NCBI GenBank assembly: GCA_963720675.1
Contig: CAVRGH010000010.1
Location: 2,046,001 to 2,110,000, forward strand
Source of the DNA: JALHSW01 sp963720675
GTDB lineage: Bacteria > Actinomycetota > Acidimicrobiia > IMCC26256 > PALSA-555
Length of the DNA: 64,000 nucleotides
Direction of reading: 5' to 3'
Each line of letters opens with the position of its first letter. Positions within the stretch are counted from its first letter, which is position 1. The position numbers and the translations under genes were made by a program. The notes under the pieces are model-generated. The model searched no databases, was not told the origin of the DNA, and saw nothing but the letters and a program-made list of their open reading frames with translations. Below are positions 35,846 to 45,473 of this stretch, piece by piece.

Positions 35846-37172
35846 GTGAACCCACCCGACGCGACCGATCCGAGCGCGCGAGCCGATGGAGGTCGCCCGG
35901 CGCCTCGGCATCGAAGCGGACGAGCAGGAGGCCCGCACCTGGATGGTCGCGGTCGAGTCGGCGGCGCCGGGGACGCTCGGCGCGGACACCGCGCTCGGGG
36001 TCTTCGGCGACCGGGTCGCCCTCCTCGACTTCGACCCTGAGGACCTGGGCCGGCTGCGGCGGCTGGTCCCGCACGTCCGGGTCGTCGCGCACCCGGACGT
36101 CGAGTCCGCGATCGCGATCTCCGGGAGCTCGGCACAGGGTCGGGTCCAGCTCTTCCCCGGCGACGCCGACTTCTTCGAGCGCGTCCACATCCGCGCCGCG
36201 ACGGAGGCTGCAGCGCAGCAGACACTTCGCGACCTCATGCGCGCCACAGCCCTCCGTGCCTTCGAGGAGCCCGACATCGTGCTCGTCGAGGTGAACCTCG
36301 GGGTGTACGACGAAGCCGTCGTCGAGCGCGGCCGCCCGCACGACCCCGGTGACCCGATCACGTGGACGCCGGACGACGTCGTCGCGGGTCGGATCACGGT
36401 CGAGACCGCGGCGGGCGGGACGCGCACGATCGACTGGAACGACGTCGGGATGACCGGTGGTTGGGTGTACCTCGGCTGGATCGTCGCCGACCGAGTCGAG
36501 GGCCGCATCGCCCTCGCGAGCGTGATGATCGACCCGACGTGGGAGGACCCGTCGGGTGAGATCCGCTCGCTCGACGGCGCGGTCGACGCACTGTCGCAGG
36601 AGATCTACCTCGAACCCGAGTCCCTCGCATTGGTCGAGCGGGTCGGCGACCTCGTGGCCGGCGACGCGCGCGACTCGTACCGGGCTGCGATGCGGGGTGA
36701 GGCGTACCACTACACGCACGTCGACCCGAACTTCGCGAAGGCGGCCAAGCGCCTCTACAACTTGTTCCGGGTCGCCGACGAGCTCGAAGCCGCGGCCTAC
36801 GTACGCGAGCTGTTCGACGAGCCCACCGCGAAGCTCTACCAGGTGCCCGGCCTGCTCGAGGCGGCCGATGTCGCGCTCGACCCCGAGTCCGGCATCGACC
36901 GGGAGACGGTGCTCCGCCAGCTCGATCTCGTCGCCACGGCGATCGCGGACGTCACCGACGGCCTCGAGGAGGCCGACCTGCTCGCGCAGCTCACGCGTCT
37001 GCGCGACGCCGCGATGCGCGAGGGGCGCGACGGCGAGGCGTGGGCGACCGTCCTCGCCGACGTCCGCACGCGGAGCGCGGCGATCGTCAACGAGTTCTTC
37101 AGGACCCGGCTGCTCGCCTACGAACGGGTGCGCGAGCTGGTCGACCACCTCGCCGTCGAGGACTCCGCGTGA
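35846..37172 (+). CDS. unknown protein with a possible nucleotidyltransferase-like motif, one frameshift
   Basis: ATG 35886 opens a 428-residue frame; GTG 35846 with a one-base correction near 35877 adds an N-terminal MNPPDATDPSA. Residues near 75-100 read ISGSSAQGRVQLFPGDADFF, a G-S then D-x-D pattern like the core of pol-beta-type nucleotidyltransferases. The rest is helical with no known domain. It is coupled to the methyltransferase downstream (GTGA overlap). Function not recognised. Confidence 0.55.
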
Positions 37173-37939
37173 GCGGACGAGCGCGGCGCGCCTTCGGGCG
37201 GGTGTCCGGGCCCGGGCGACCGCCCGCGCCCCGCATGACGGCAGACACCTACCACGACCTGTACGAGGAGCACGCGCGCCAGCTCGCACCGCACGAGTCG
37301 ATCGGCGCCGGCGACTTCGACCTCGTCGGGCGCATCGAGCTCGGCGCGCTCATCGACGCGGGGCTGCGCCCGGATCACGCATTCGTCGACTTCGGCTGTG
37401 GAACCGGGCGGCTCGCGCTCCACGCGGTGCCGTACCTGTCATCGGGCAGCTACGTGGGGATCGACATCTCCGAGACGATGCTCGAGCAGGCCAAGCGCGC
37501 CCTCGCCGGCGCCGGCGGCGGCTGTGCGGTCTCCTGGGTCGTGCAGGCGGGCACCGATCTCGCGCTCCCGACGGCGTCGGTCGACATGATCGCGGCCTTC
37601 AGCGTCTTCACCCACCTCGAGCACGAGGATTCGTATCGCTACCTCGTGGACGCCCACCGGGTCGTCCGCCCGGGCGGGTCCTTCGTGTTCAGCTGCCTCA
37701 CGATGGACCTCGACCTCGCCCGCGACGTGTTCTCGACCTCGGCGTCACTGCCGTTCGAGGCCCGTTGGCAGGCCGTCCGCAACGTGACGACGTCGTACGA
37801 GCTCATGAACGCGATCTCGGAGCTCGCCGGCTGGCGAGTGGAGCACTGGATCGGCGGCGACCAGGCACGGGTGCCGGTGCACGGGCAGCCGGGAGTCGAG
37901 CTGGCGCTCGGTCAGTCGATCTGCGTGCTCACGCGCTGA
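37169..37939 (+). CDS. class I SAM-dependent methyltransferase
   Basis: About 256 residues from GTG 37169 (234 if ATG 37235 is used). Motif I is VDFGCGTGRLALHAV, then GIDISETMLEQAKR and the post-I acidic region; AFSVFTHLEHEDSYRYL is the motif IV area. Acceptor unknown. It overlaps the stop of the preceding unknown gene. Confidence 0.8.
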   Translation: MSGRARRAFGRVSGPGRPPAPRMTADTYHDLYEEHARQLAPHESIGAGDFDLVGRIELGALIDAGLRPDHAFVDFGCGTGRLALHAVPYLSSGSYVGIDISETMLEQAKRALAGAGGGCAVSWVVQAGTDLALPTASVDMIAAFSVFTHLEHEDSYRYLVDAHRVVRPGGSFVFSCLTMDLDLARDVFSTSASLPFEARWQAVRNVTTSYELMNAISELAGWRVEHWIGGDQARVPVHGQPGVELALGQSICVLTR

Positions 37940-37987
37940 AGCCATGCAAGGTGATGGGACCGGCGCGGTGCCCTCGCCGCGGTCGGG

Positions 37988-38263
37988 TCAGTCGCGCCGG
38001 TCCTCACGGCGCTCCTTGCGGCGCCGGTGCCGGCGCATCACGCCGAGGCCGAACCACACGAGCGCGCCGAGCAGCGCCGACACGATCGTGAGCAGCCAGA
38101 GCGGCCACGTGAAGTGCCAGAACAGGAAGTCGAGGCGGACCTCCTCGGTGTTCTGGAGCATGAACGCCAGCAACAGGCCCACGCCCGTGAGCGACGCGAT
38201 CGCGCCGCCGCTGATGCGGCGTCCCTGCCCGGACGTGCTGACACCGGGTGTCTCCTGGGTCAT
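37988..38263 (-). CDS. LapA family (DUF1049) small membrane protein
   Basis: A 91-residue protein with two membrane helices (ASLTGVGLLLAFMLQN and WPLWLLTIVSALLGALVWFG) and the typical QNTEEVRLDFLFW loop. A basic tail (MRRHRRRKERREDRR) closes it. It overlaps the MFS gene by 4 bp, so both are one transcript. Confidence 0.85.
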   Translation of the reverse strand: MTQETPGVSTSGQGRRISGGAIASLTGVGLLLAFMLQNTEEVRLDFLFWHFTWPLWLLTIVSALLGALVWFGLGVMRRHRRRKERREDRRD

Positions 38264-39936
38264 GACGTGCGCTCCTTTGGTCGTTCTTCGGCTGTGTCAG
38301 AGGGCGACCCGCTCACCGACGGGGATCCGGGTGGCTCGTTCGGGATACCACCGGTGAAGGCCAGTGCGAGCAGGGCGAAGATCGCGAGGACGGCGAGGGC
38401 GGAACGCAACCCGTCGATCCGGGCCTGCGCGTTCTCGTCGACGATCGCCTGGCTGGTCTTGGCGGGCACGCCGGCCTTGTCGAGCGACTGCTCGAGGTCG
38501 GCGTCGGAAACGAAGGGAACGCCGCCGGAGAGCTCGGTCTGCGCGTTCGTGGTGACACCGTCGGGCACGTCCGGGTTGTCGGCGATCCCTGCGAAGAAGG
38601 ACGCGGTCAGCGCGGAGATGAGGATGGCGCCTGCGAGCGCGGTGCCGATCGATGCGCCGAGCTGGGTGCCGGTGTTCTGGATGCCGCCGACCTCCCCGCT
38701 CTGCTCGTCGGGTACCGAAGACACGGTCGCGGCCCCGAGCTGTGATGCGAGGGTTCCGAGCCCGGCGCCGGCGATGAGCAACGGCCAGGTCACGATCTCC
38801 GCACCGACGCCGACGTCGAGCAGGGCGATCAACAGCACGATGCCCGAGAAGAGCACGATGAAGCCGAGATTGACGGTCCGCCGCGGGGACGCGTTCGGGA
38901 GCAGCTTGGGGATGCCGACCGCGAAGGCGAGCATCGCCAGCGACAACGGGAGCATCCGGACGCCCGTGTCGATGGCCGAGAGCCCGAGCGCGACCGACAA
39001 GAACAACGGGACCGCGAAGAAGATCCCGGCCTGGGTGAGGAACGTGAAGAAGAACGACACGACCCCGGACTTCAGCTGGCGGATCCGAAGCATCGCCGGG
39101 TCGAGGAGTGCCCCTTCGCCCCGCTCGATGCGCCGGCGCTCCCACCCCATGAACAGCGCCAGGGTCACCGCGCCCGCGAGCATCAGCCAGATCACCGGGG
39201 ACAGGCCGAGCCACTGGGGCGCTTCGGGCTTGGGCTGCACGACGCCCCACGTCCCGGAGCGGAGGATGCCGAAGACGAACAGCCCGAGACCGAGCGCGGA
39301 GAGTGCGGTGCCGATGAGGTCGAGGCGGACCCCTTGCTCCGCGGGCGTGTCCTGCATGCGTCGCGCGAAGAGGAGGATCCCACCGATCGCGATGACCTCG
39401 CACACGAAGACCCAACGCCACGAGGCGTAGGTCGTGAACGCTCCCCCGATCAGCGGACCCAGCGCGATCGCCATCGCGCCGGCCGCGGCGACGAGTCCGT
39501 ACGCGCGTGGTCGCTCCGCCTTGGCGAAGTTCGACGCGACAAGCGCAACGATGGCGGGCATGATCAGCACGGCACCGAAGCCCTCGAGGAACGACCAGCC
39601 GATGATGAGCACGGTGAGGCTCGGGGCGAGCGCGGTGGTGAGGGAGCCGCAGGAGTAGATGACGCAACCGATCACGAACGCGCGCTTGCGGCCGAGGATC
39701 TGACCGACCTTGCCGCCGGTGATCATCAGCGAAGCCATGACCAGCGTGTACAGCGTGATCGCCGTCTGGATGCCGGTGACGGTGGTCCCGACGTCCTTGG
39801 CGACGGTGGCGATCGAGACGTTCATCACCGACATGTCGAGCGCCATGACGAACTGGCCTGCGGCGAGCGTGATCAGCACGATCCCGCTCGCGGCCGCGAC
39901 CGACTTCGCCGCGTTGGCTCCGGTCCCCTCGCTCAC
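38260..39936 (-). CDS. MFS drug transporter (DHA2, EmrB/QacA-like)
   Basis: A 558-residue protein with about 14 membrane helices. The DHA2 signature LDMSVMNVSIATVAKDVG is in helix 1 and the loop GKVGQILGRKRAFVIG follows. An extracytoplasmic insert near residues 450-510 separates the last helices. It should export toxic organic compounds by proton exchange. Downstream is LapA-like. Confidence 0.88.
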   Translation of the reverse strand: MSEGTGANAAKSVAAASGIVLITLAAGQFVMALDMSVMNVSIATVAKDVGTTVTGIQTAITLYTLVMASLMITGGKVGQILGRKRAFVIGCVIYSCGSLTTALAPSLTVLIIGWSFLEGFGAVLIMPAIVALVASNFAKAERPRAYGLVAAAGAMAIALGPLIGGAFTTYASWRWVFVCEVIAIGGILLFARRMQDTPAEQGVRLDLIGTALSALGLGLFVFGILRSGTWGVVQPKPEAPQWLGLSPVIWLMLAGAVTLALFMGWERRRIERGEGALLDPAMLRIRQLKSGVVSFFFTFLTQAGIFFAVPLFLSVALGLSAIDTGVRMLPLSLAMLAFAVGIPKLLPNASPRRTVNLGFIVLFSGIVLLIALLDVGVGAEIVTWPLLIAGAGLGTLASQLGAATVSSVPDEQSGEVGGIQNTGTQLGASIGTALAGAILISALTASFFAGIADNPDVPDGVTTNAQTELSGGVPFVSDADLEQSLDKAGVPAKTSQAIVDENAQARIDGLRSALAVLAIFALLALAFTGGIPNEPPGSPSVSGSPSDTAEERPKERTS

Positions 39937-40052
39937 GCCCCGCCCACCGTCATCGGGGCCAGTCTGCCGCGGTCACGCCCCGTTCGCCGGGAGCGGCAGG
40001 GGGCAGGGCAGGGCGGCGGCGCAGGACCCGGTGTCGTCGCCGAGCGGTCGGC

Positions 40053-40902
40053 TCAGCCGGTGAAGGTCGGGGGTGCGACGGTGGTGGAGCCGCCGGGCGG
40101 CGGTGCTGCCGCGCAGTCCGAGCGGGTGATCGGTGTCCTCGTCCAGCGTCACGGTGCCGTTCCGTGCGAGGAGGCGGCCTTCGACGTTGGCGCCGGTGTT
40201 CACGGTGATCGAGTTCAGCGCCAGGATGTTGCCCTTGAAGACCGCGGTCGTGTCGATGGTCGCCCCGATGACCCGCCAGTAGACGTTGCAGGCCTGGGCG
40301 CCGCCCGTGAGCTGCACCTCGCTGCCCGGCCCCACCGTCAGACTGCTCGCGTCATCCGCCGCCGCCTGGAAGATGAAGATGCCGTTGGGGTCGCCTTGCG
40401 CGTCCAGGATCAGCGGACCGGCGCCGGCCGTGATGCCGAAGGTGGTGGCTGCCGAGTCGTAGACGCCCGGAAACTTGGTGGTGCCGCCGAGCTCGGTCGG
40501 CACCGTGGTCACCGGCGTACGTCCGGCGACATCCGTGTACGCCGCGGTGAGGTCGTTCTTGGCCGTCGTCAGCAGCGCGGCGTTCTCCGACTGACACGGA
40601 GCCCCGGGGCCGGCCGCGTCCACGGTGTAGAAGGTCGACGACCCGGTCAAGTCCGAGCACGCCACCGAGCTGGTGGCTGCGCTGGCCGGGCTGAGCCCGA
40701 CGTCGCCGGTGATCACCGAGGGCGGCACGTTGGTGATGTTGGGCGTACCGGCGAGGATCGCGAACGAGTCCGCGGTTCCGAGGTTCACCGCCGCGGGCGA
40801 CGCGGCTTCTGCGGCGGGTCCTGCCGTGACCAGGGAGGCCAGGGCGATCGGGACGCCGAGCGCAAGGACTCGGGACACACGACGAAAGCGGTGACCGCGC
40901 AT
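40053..40902 (-). CDS. ice-binding-like (DUF3494) secreted protein, one frameshift
   Basis: A signal peptide (MRGHRFRRVSRVLALG ... AEAA) precedes a beta-solenoid domain with VNLGTADSFAILAGTPNITN and TVGPGSEVQLTGGAQACNVYW, characteristic of DUF3494 ice-binding-like proteins. Near 40128-40133 one base is off; the corrected frame ends TITRSDCAAAPPPGGST ... TFTG at 40053. About 283 residues. Many members are adhesins rather than antifreeze proteins. Confidence 0.82.
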
Positions 40903-41048
40903 GAGTGCGCCACCTTTCCGGCGTTCTTGCCCGAGCACGGCGTGCGAGGGCGAGGGCGCAATGGTTGCCGAGGAAACGGTACCGGACCGGGCGGCCTTCT
41001 ACAACGACCGAATTCGGCTCCCGACCGTCCGGACCGAGATCGCCGACT

Positions 41049-41581
41049 TCAGTACGGCAATGGTGAGGCTGGGTCCTCGAGTCGCGCGGAGACGGCACCG
41101 ACCAGACCCGGCTGCTGGGGATCGAGCACGCGCACGGGTGCGCCCGGCGTGAGGTCGAGCTCGTCGAGCTCCACCCAGATCATCGACGGGCTCAGCTGCG
41201 ACCAGAAGTAGAACGTCGGGCTCGTGAGATCGGCGGCGGAGATCCACCAGGTCGGGTACACGCCGAAGTCGTCGTAGGGCGCACCGGGCGGCACCGCGAC
41301 GTTGCTCGCGAGGTGGACCACTCCCGCGAGTGCCTCGGCGTAGGTCGCCGGCTCCGGGAGATGCTCGAGGAAGTAGCTCGCGCGCACGAAGCGATCGAGC
41401 GAGGTGATGTCGCCCGGAAGCGGTTCGGTCCCCCCGAAGGCATGGTGCCCGGGTGCCCGCCGGTCCGCTCGAGCCCCGCGGGCAGGACCCACAGACGGGG
41501 CTCGTCGGAGACGGACCAGTCCATGGTCCGGGACACGACCTTGGCCACGGGATTGTCCGACCACGAGATCCGGGTGCACAT
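41049..41581 (-). pseudogene. choloylglycine hydrolase family, internally deleted
   Basis: MCTRISWSDNPVAKVVSRTMDW at 41581 is the N-terminus of a linear-amide Ntn hydrolase with the nucleophile Cys2. After about 40 residues the sequence jumps, with a frame change near 41440-41455, to LPGDITSLDRFVRASYFLEHL and YPTWWISAADLTSPTFYFWS, the family C-terminus. The middle 150 or so residues are missing, so the enzyme is not functional. Confidence 0.75.
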
Positions 41582-41664
41582 GGCGCGTCAGCATCGCGCG
41601 CACGACCGGCGACCCGGTGGCGCCACTCGGCACCGACCCGCCGTCGCGCGTAGGGTCCCCGGTC

Positions 41665-41844
41665 GTGGCGGACACCATCCGATGCCCGGGCTGTGGTCGA
41701 CCCGTCGACGTGACGGCTCCGACCGACGTCAGGTTCCAGATCATCCAGGATCGCGAGCCCGACGGCGCGCGCTACGTCGAGATCCACCTCGGTCGCGCGC
41801 GAATCCACCGATGCCTCGAGTGCGTCGACGGGATGTGGCGCTGA
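41665..41844 (+). CDS. 59-residue zinc-ribbon protein
   Basis: VADTIRCPGCGRPVDV gives one CxxC knuckle and HRCLECVDGMWR the second, about 40 residues apart, with a short beta-rich middle. GTG 41665. It is divergent from the decayed hydrolase. Function unknown. Confidence 0.6.
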   Translation: MADTIRCPGCGRPVDVTAPTDVRFQIIQDREPDGARYVEIHLGRARIHRCLECVDGMWR

Positions 41845-41971
41845 GCGTCGGGCCGTGCACGACCGCTGATCCGGTCGCTCCACGGTTGGGAAACCGCTGC
41901 GCCGGGTACCTTGGCGCCCTGACGGTGACTCCCCATCCACCAAGTCCCCCGGACCAAGGAAGAGCACGGAC

Positions 41972-42424
41972 ATGGCGAAGACCGGGTCAGAGCAGGACAA
42001 GTCCCCTGCGAAGCTGATCGACGAGCGGATCAAGGAGCTCGACGACTGGCGGGGCACGACGCTCGGCCGGCTCCGGGCCGTCGTCAAGGCAGCCGATCCC
42101 GCTGTCGTCGAGGAGTGGAAGTGGAGAGGGGTCCCGGTGTGGGAGCACGACGGGATCATCTGCACCGGCGAGACCTACAAGAGCGTCGTGAAGATGACGT
42201 TCGCCAAGGGGGCATCGCTGCAGGATCCTTCGGGCCTCTTCAACTCCAGCCTCGAGGGGAACACCCGGCGCGCCATCGACTTCCACGAGGGCGAGAAGAT
42301 CAACGAACGGGCGCTCAAGGCGCTCATCCGTGAAGCCGTGGGCCTGAACACGGCCAAGACCAAGCCCAAGACCAAGCCCAAGGCGAAGCCCAAGCCCAAG
42401 GCGAAGCCCAAGCCCAAGCGCTGA
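41972..42424 (+). CDS. DUF1801 protein with a Lys/Pro-rich tail
   Basis: A 150-residue protein. The DUF1801 core is LRAVVKAADPAVVEEWKWRG, PVWEHDGIIC and KMTFAKGASL. The last 25 residues are a repeat of KTKP/KAKPKPK that looks DNA- or RNA-binding. ATG 41972. A second DUF1801 gene is convergent at 42449. Confidence 0.78.
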   Translation: MAKTGSEQDKSPAKLIDERIKELDDWRGTTLGRLRAVVKAADPAVVEEWKWRGVPVWEHDGIICTGETYKSVVKMTFAKGASLQDPSGLFNSSLEGNTRRAIDFHEGEKINERALKALIREAVGLNTAKTKPKTKPKAKPKPKAKPKPKR

Positions 42425-42448
42425 TCCCGGGAGCGGACGAACGTTCCC

Positions 42449-42878
42449 TTACGGGACCCAGCCCGGGAGCTCCGATGCTTGCCGGACCCAGCTCGCCAGG
42501 AGCTCCTCGTCGAGGTCGTCGTCCTCGTGGACGTCGAGGTACCGCGTCCCTTCGCTGCTTCGACTCGCCGGGAGGAAGGGGACGCAGCGACGTGCCGCGG
42601 AAGAACGCCACCTTGACGTAGTTCGTGAAGCAGTGGAAGTTGAGGAACCAGCCCTCGCCGCCCTCGGCGCCGTAGCAGGGTGAGTTCCACCGCACGCCCT
42701 TGCGCACGTTCGGCACGGTGCGCACGACGAGCGAGTCGAGCCGGCGTCCCACGTCACGCTTCCAGCCGGGCATGGCGTCGAGGTAGGCGCGGACCGGAGC
42801 GTCGCCGTCCCCCTTGGCGATCTGCGGGTTGCCGCCCGCGAGGAGGTTGGGCTTCGCGGCGGACTGCTTCTTGGTCAT
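42449..42878 (-). CDS. DUF1801 protein, one frameshift
   Basis: ATG 42878 has a GAGG-containing site upstream. SPCYGAEGGEGWFLNFHCFTNYV is the core. Near 42557 one extra base shifts the frame; the correct one ends SEGTRYLDVHEDDDLDEELL ... PGWVP at 42449. About 142 residues. It is convergent with the 41972 gene. Confidence 0.75.
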
Positions 42879-42991
42879 CGAGGTTCCTCCGTCGTGCGAC
42901 GGGTCGACGCCGCCCCGCGCCGGGTGTTCTACCATCCCGATTGCGCGGCGCTCGACCGTGCAGTCCAGCGCAATCGAGGGGACGGCCGGGG

Positions 42992-43117
42992 GTGCCAGGA
43001 CGAAGCGCACGGCGGCTCGGCGTCGCCGCCGTCGTCGCGTTGGTCGGCGCGACCTCCCAGGGCACCCTCGAACAGGTCATCGTCGGTCCGGGCCCACGCC
43101 CCACGTTCACCGGCTGA
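42992..43117 (+). CDS. possible 41-residue exported peptide
   Basis: GTG 42992 opens VPGRSARRLGVAAVVALVGA followed by a hydrophilic end. It resembles a signal peptide plus a short mature part. Only the shape supports it. The rest of the 300-bp gap (42879-43179) holds nothing else I can identify. Confidence 0.25.
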   Translation: MPGRSARRLGVAAVVALVGATSQGTLEQVIVGPGPRPTFTG

Positions 43118-43179
43118 GCGAGGCTCCGCTTCGCCCTCACCCAGGTCGGGCGCGTCGAGCGCTCAGGAGGATCGGACTC

Positions 43180-44109
43180 ATGGCCGACCACACAGACCTC
43201 GAGTTCACGTACTCCTTGATCGATCGCATCTTTCGGCTCAGCTTGGGCGAGTCGGCCGACTTCAGCGGAGCCAAGTACGACGGCGACTTCACGCTGAGCC
43301 TCGAAGCGGCGCAGCAGCGCAAGCACGACTTCGTCGCCGAACAGGTCGGGATCGGACCGGACCGGCGCGTGCTCGACCTGGGCTGCGGGTGGGGGCCCAT
43401 GCTGGAGGTCGTGCGAGACCGTGGGGGTCGCGGGGTCGGTGTCACGCTCTCGTCGGCGCAGGCTGCGGCGTGTGGGCGCCACGGCCTCGACGCCCACCTC
43501 TTCGACGCGCGGCTCCTCACTCGCGAGAGCTTCGGCCCCTTCGACGCCGTGGTGAGCCTCGGCGCCTTCGAGCACTTCTGCTCCCCCGAGGAACAGCTCG
43601 CCGGACAGCAGGACGTGATCTATCGCGATCTCTTCGCGCGCGTCGCGAGTGTGCTGCCCGAGCACGGCCGCTTCTATCTCCAGACCATGGTGTTCGGACC
43701 GAACATGATCCCGCTGGAGGAGGTCGACATCGAGGCGCCGCGCGAGTCCGACGCGTGGTACCTGGCCCTCCTCGGCCGCCAGTTCCCTGGGTCGTGCCTT
43801 CCCTTCGGGCGCGACCAGGTCGTCGCCAGCGCGCAGCCCTACTTCGACCTCGTCTCGAGCTCGAGCGGGCGCCTCGACTACATCGAGACGATTCGTCAGT
43901 GGCGGATGCGGTTCGCCGCGCCGAGCATCAGGAAGTCGTTGCTCAAGCTCCGGCTCGTGCCGCGGTGGCTCACGGACGCCGACTTCCGCCTCGCGTTCAC
44001 CTCGGGAGTGAGCCCGAACAGCGTCTGCTTCGAGCGGGAGCTGCTCGAGCACTACCGTCTCGTCTTCGAGCGGCGCCCCTCCAGCGCGGCCTCGAGCCCC
44101 GCTTGGTGA
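43180..44109 (+). CDS. cyclopropane-fatty-acid-synthase-type SAM methyltransferase
   Basis: A 309-residue protein. Motif I is VLDLGCGWGPMLEVVRD, and then GVGVTLSSAQAAAC and FDAVVSLGAFEHFCSPEE follow the CFA/mycolic-acid methyltransferase pattern. ATG 43180 follows AGGAGG. Substrate is likely an unsaturated acyl chain (inference). The N-terminal lipid-binding domain of full CFA synthases is absent. Confidence 0.8.
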   Translation: MADHTDLEFTYSLIDRIFRLSLGESADFSGAKYDGDFTLSLEAAQQRKHDFVAEQVGIGPDRRVLDLGCGWGPMLEVVRDRGGRGVGVTLSSAQAAACGRHGLDAHLFDARLLTRESFGPFDAVVSLGAFEHFCSPEEQLAGQQDVIYRDLFARVASVLPEHGRFYLQTMVFGPNMIPLEEVDIEAPRESDAWYLALLGRQFPGSCLPFGRDQVVASAQPYFDLVSSSSGRLDYIETIRQWRMRFAAPSIRKSLLKLRLVPRWLTDADFRLAFTSGVSPNSVCFERELLEHYRLVFERRPSSAASSPAW

Positions 44110-44168
44110 TCGAACCGGCCAACGGTGCGCCTCGCGTGTCGCTCGGCTTCGTGGCCGAAGTCGAGGGC

Positions 44169-44942
44169 TCAGCAGGCGAGCGTGAACGACACGACGAGGG
44201 GCTGACCGTCGTCACCGCGCACCTCGAAATCGGAAGCCGAGAAGGTGGAGCCGTCGCGCCGGACGGTCCCGGCGTCGAGGCGCGCGTGGTAGCCCGTCGA
44301 CGCACCGATCTCGCCGACATCGATGCTCACGTCGTCGCCGGCGAACCGGCTGTCGGGTGCATACCGGCTGAAGTCGATGCGCACCTCGTCGCCCGCCGCG
44401 TTGGTCCCGGTGGCCTGGCCAGTCAGCTCGATCGTCTCCCCCGCGGCCTCCTGCTCCTGCAGGTAGCAGCGCGCCGAGCCGAGCGCGATCTCCTCGTCAC
44501 CGAGCACGAGTGAGCCGCCCGACCCGCCCGAACCGCCCGAACCACCCAGGGCGCACTCGGTGGTGAGGTACTTCGAGAACTTGGCGTAGGCCGGCGCGAG
44601 GGCCCGGGCGTCGTCGGCGTACTCGGCGGCCGCGGTCGTCGGGTCATCGGCACGACCGAGTGCGACGTAGAGCTTTCCGATCTTCCTGAGTGCGGCCCTG
44701 AGCTGCTTGGGGGCCTTCTTGGCAGCCTTCCGGAAGCTCTGGCCGACCTGCTCGACGGTGTCGGCGTCGTAGTCGTCGCCTTGGAACGCACCGAGAGATC
44801 GCAGGTCGTCCTGCAGCGCCGCCAACCGCGCGCACGGGTCCTTCGCGGACGGATTCGACGCGCCCGCACCGCCGACCCCCACCAGGGTGCCTGCGCACGC
44901 GATCGTGACCAACGTGACGATGCTGCGACGGAGCAAGCTCAT
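44169..44942 (-). CDS. secreted protein of unknown function with a Gly/Ser linker
   Basis: A 257-residue protein. The N-terminus is a signal peptide (SIVTLVTIACAGTLVGVGGA). A helical domain of about 120 residues is followed by the linker LGGSGGSGGSGGS and a beta-rich C-terminal domain that resembles a lipocalin/carbohydrate-like sandwich (inference). No motif identifies it. Confidence 0.65.
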   Translation of the reverse strand: MSLLRRSIVTLVTIACAGTLVGVGGAGASNPSAKDPCARLAALQDDLRSLGAFQGDDYDADTVEQVGQSFRKAAKKAPKQLRAALRKIGKLYVALGRADDPTTAAAEYADDARALAPAYAKFSKYLTTECALGGSGGSGGSGGSLVLGDEEIALGSARCYLQEQEAAGETIELTGQATGTNAAGDEVRIDFSRYAPDSRFAGDDVSIDVGEIGASTGYHARLDAGTVRRDGSTFSASDFEVRGDDGQPLVVSFTLAC

Positions 44943-45101
44943 GGCGGTCCCCCGAGGTCCTCGACTGCCGGTCTCGATCGGTGTGAGCAGTGCCAGCGAA
45001 GGCTACGGAAACCCGCGCGCGGGGTCGTCGCGATCACGTTCGGATCTCGTGACGATCTCGTCACGCAACCTGGCGTCCGACCACGCCGGCGACGACGACC
45101 G

Positions 45102-45296
45102 CTACTGGCGTGCGCGAGTGCTGGGCAGCAACGCTCCGATCAGCCAGAAGAGTGGGATGAAGATCCCGATGATGAACATGACCCAATGCCCCTTGCGGAT
45201 GGAGATGATCCCCAGTGTGAGCAGCAGGATGATGTAGAGGATCCCGCCGATTGCGATGGTGACACCGTCGCTCGCGGCGAGCACGGGTGCGGGCAT
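45102..45296 (-). CDS. 64-residue membrane protein of unknown function
   Basis: Two hydrophobic helices (AIGGILYIILLLTLGII and WVMFIIGIFIPLFWLIGAL) joined by RKGH. ATG 45296. Nearby minus-strand context is the desaturase, but 177 bp separate them. Confidence 0.7.
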   Translation of the reverse strand: MPAPVLAASDGVTIAIGGILYIILLLTLGIISIRKGHWVMFIIGIFIPLFWLIGALLPSTRARQ

Positions 45297-45313
45297 GGTC
45301 GAGCTCCTTCGAT

Positions 45314-45339
45314 AGCCGGCGCGTCGGTAGCCGGCGCGT
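45314..45339. repeat. short tandem direct repeats in an intergenic gap
   Basis: AGCCGGCGCGT occurs at 45314-45324 and 45329-45339. A second pair, TGCAGGCGGTCG, occurs at about 45403-45414 and 45419-45430. The 177-bp gap otherwise holds nothing I can identify. Confidence 0.5.
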
Positions 45340-45473
45340 TCCTCGGGAGGCTAGAGCGTCGAGGCGGGTCCCGTAGCGCTCGGGTGCGTTGTCGACTCGA
45401 GGTTGCAGGCGGTCGAGGTGCAGGCGGTCGGGCGTGACCACGTGATCCCGATCGAGGCCGCGCGGGAGCCGCG

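Noticed and set aside
45314..45430. Tandem repeats as a replication origin or iteron set
   Set aside because: Only two copies of each unit and no replication gene nearby.
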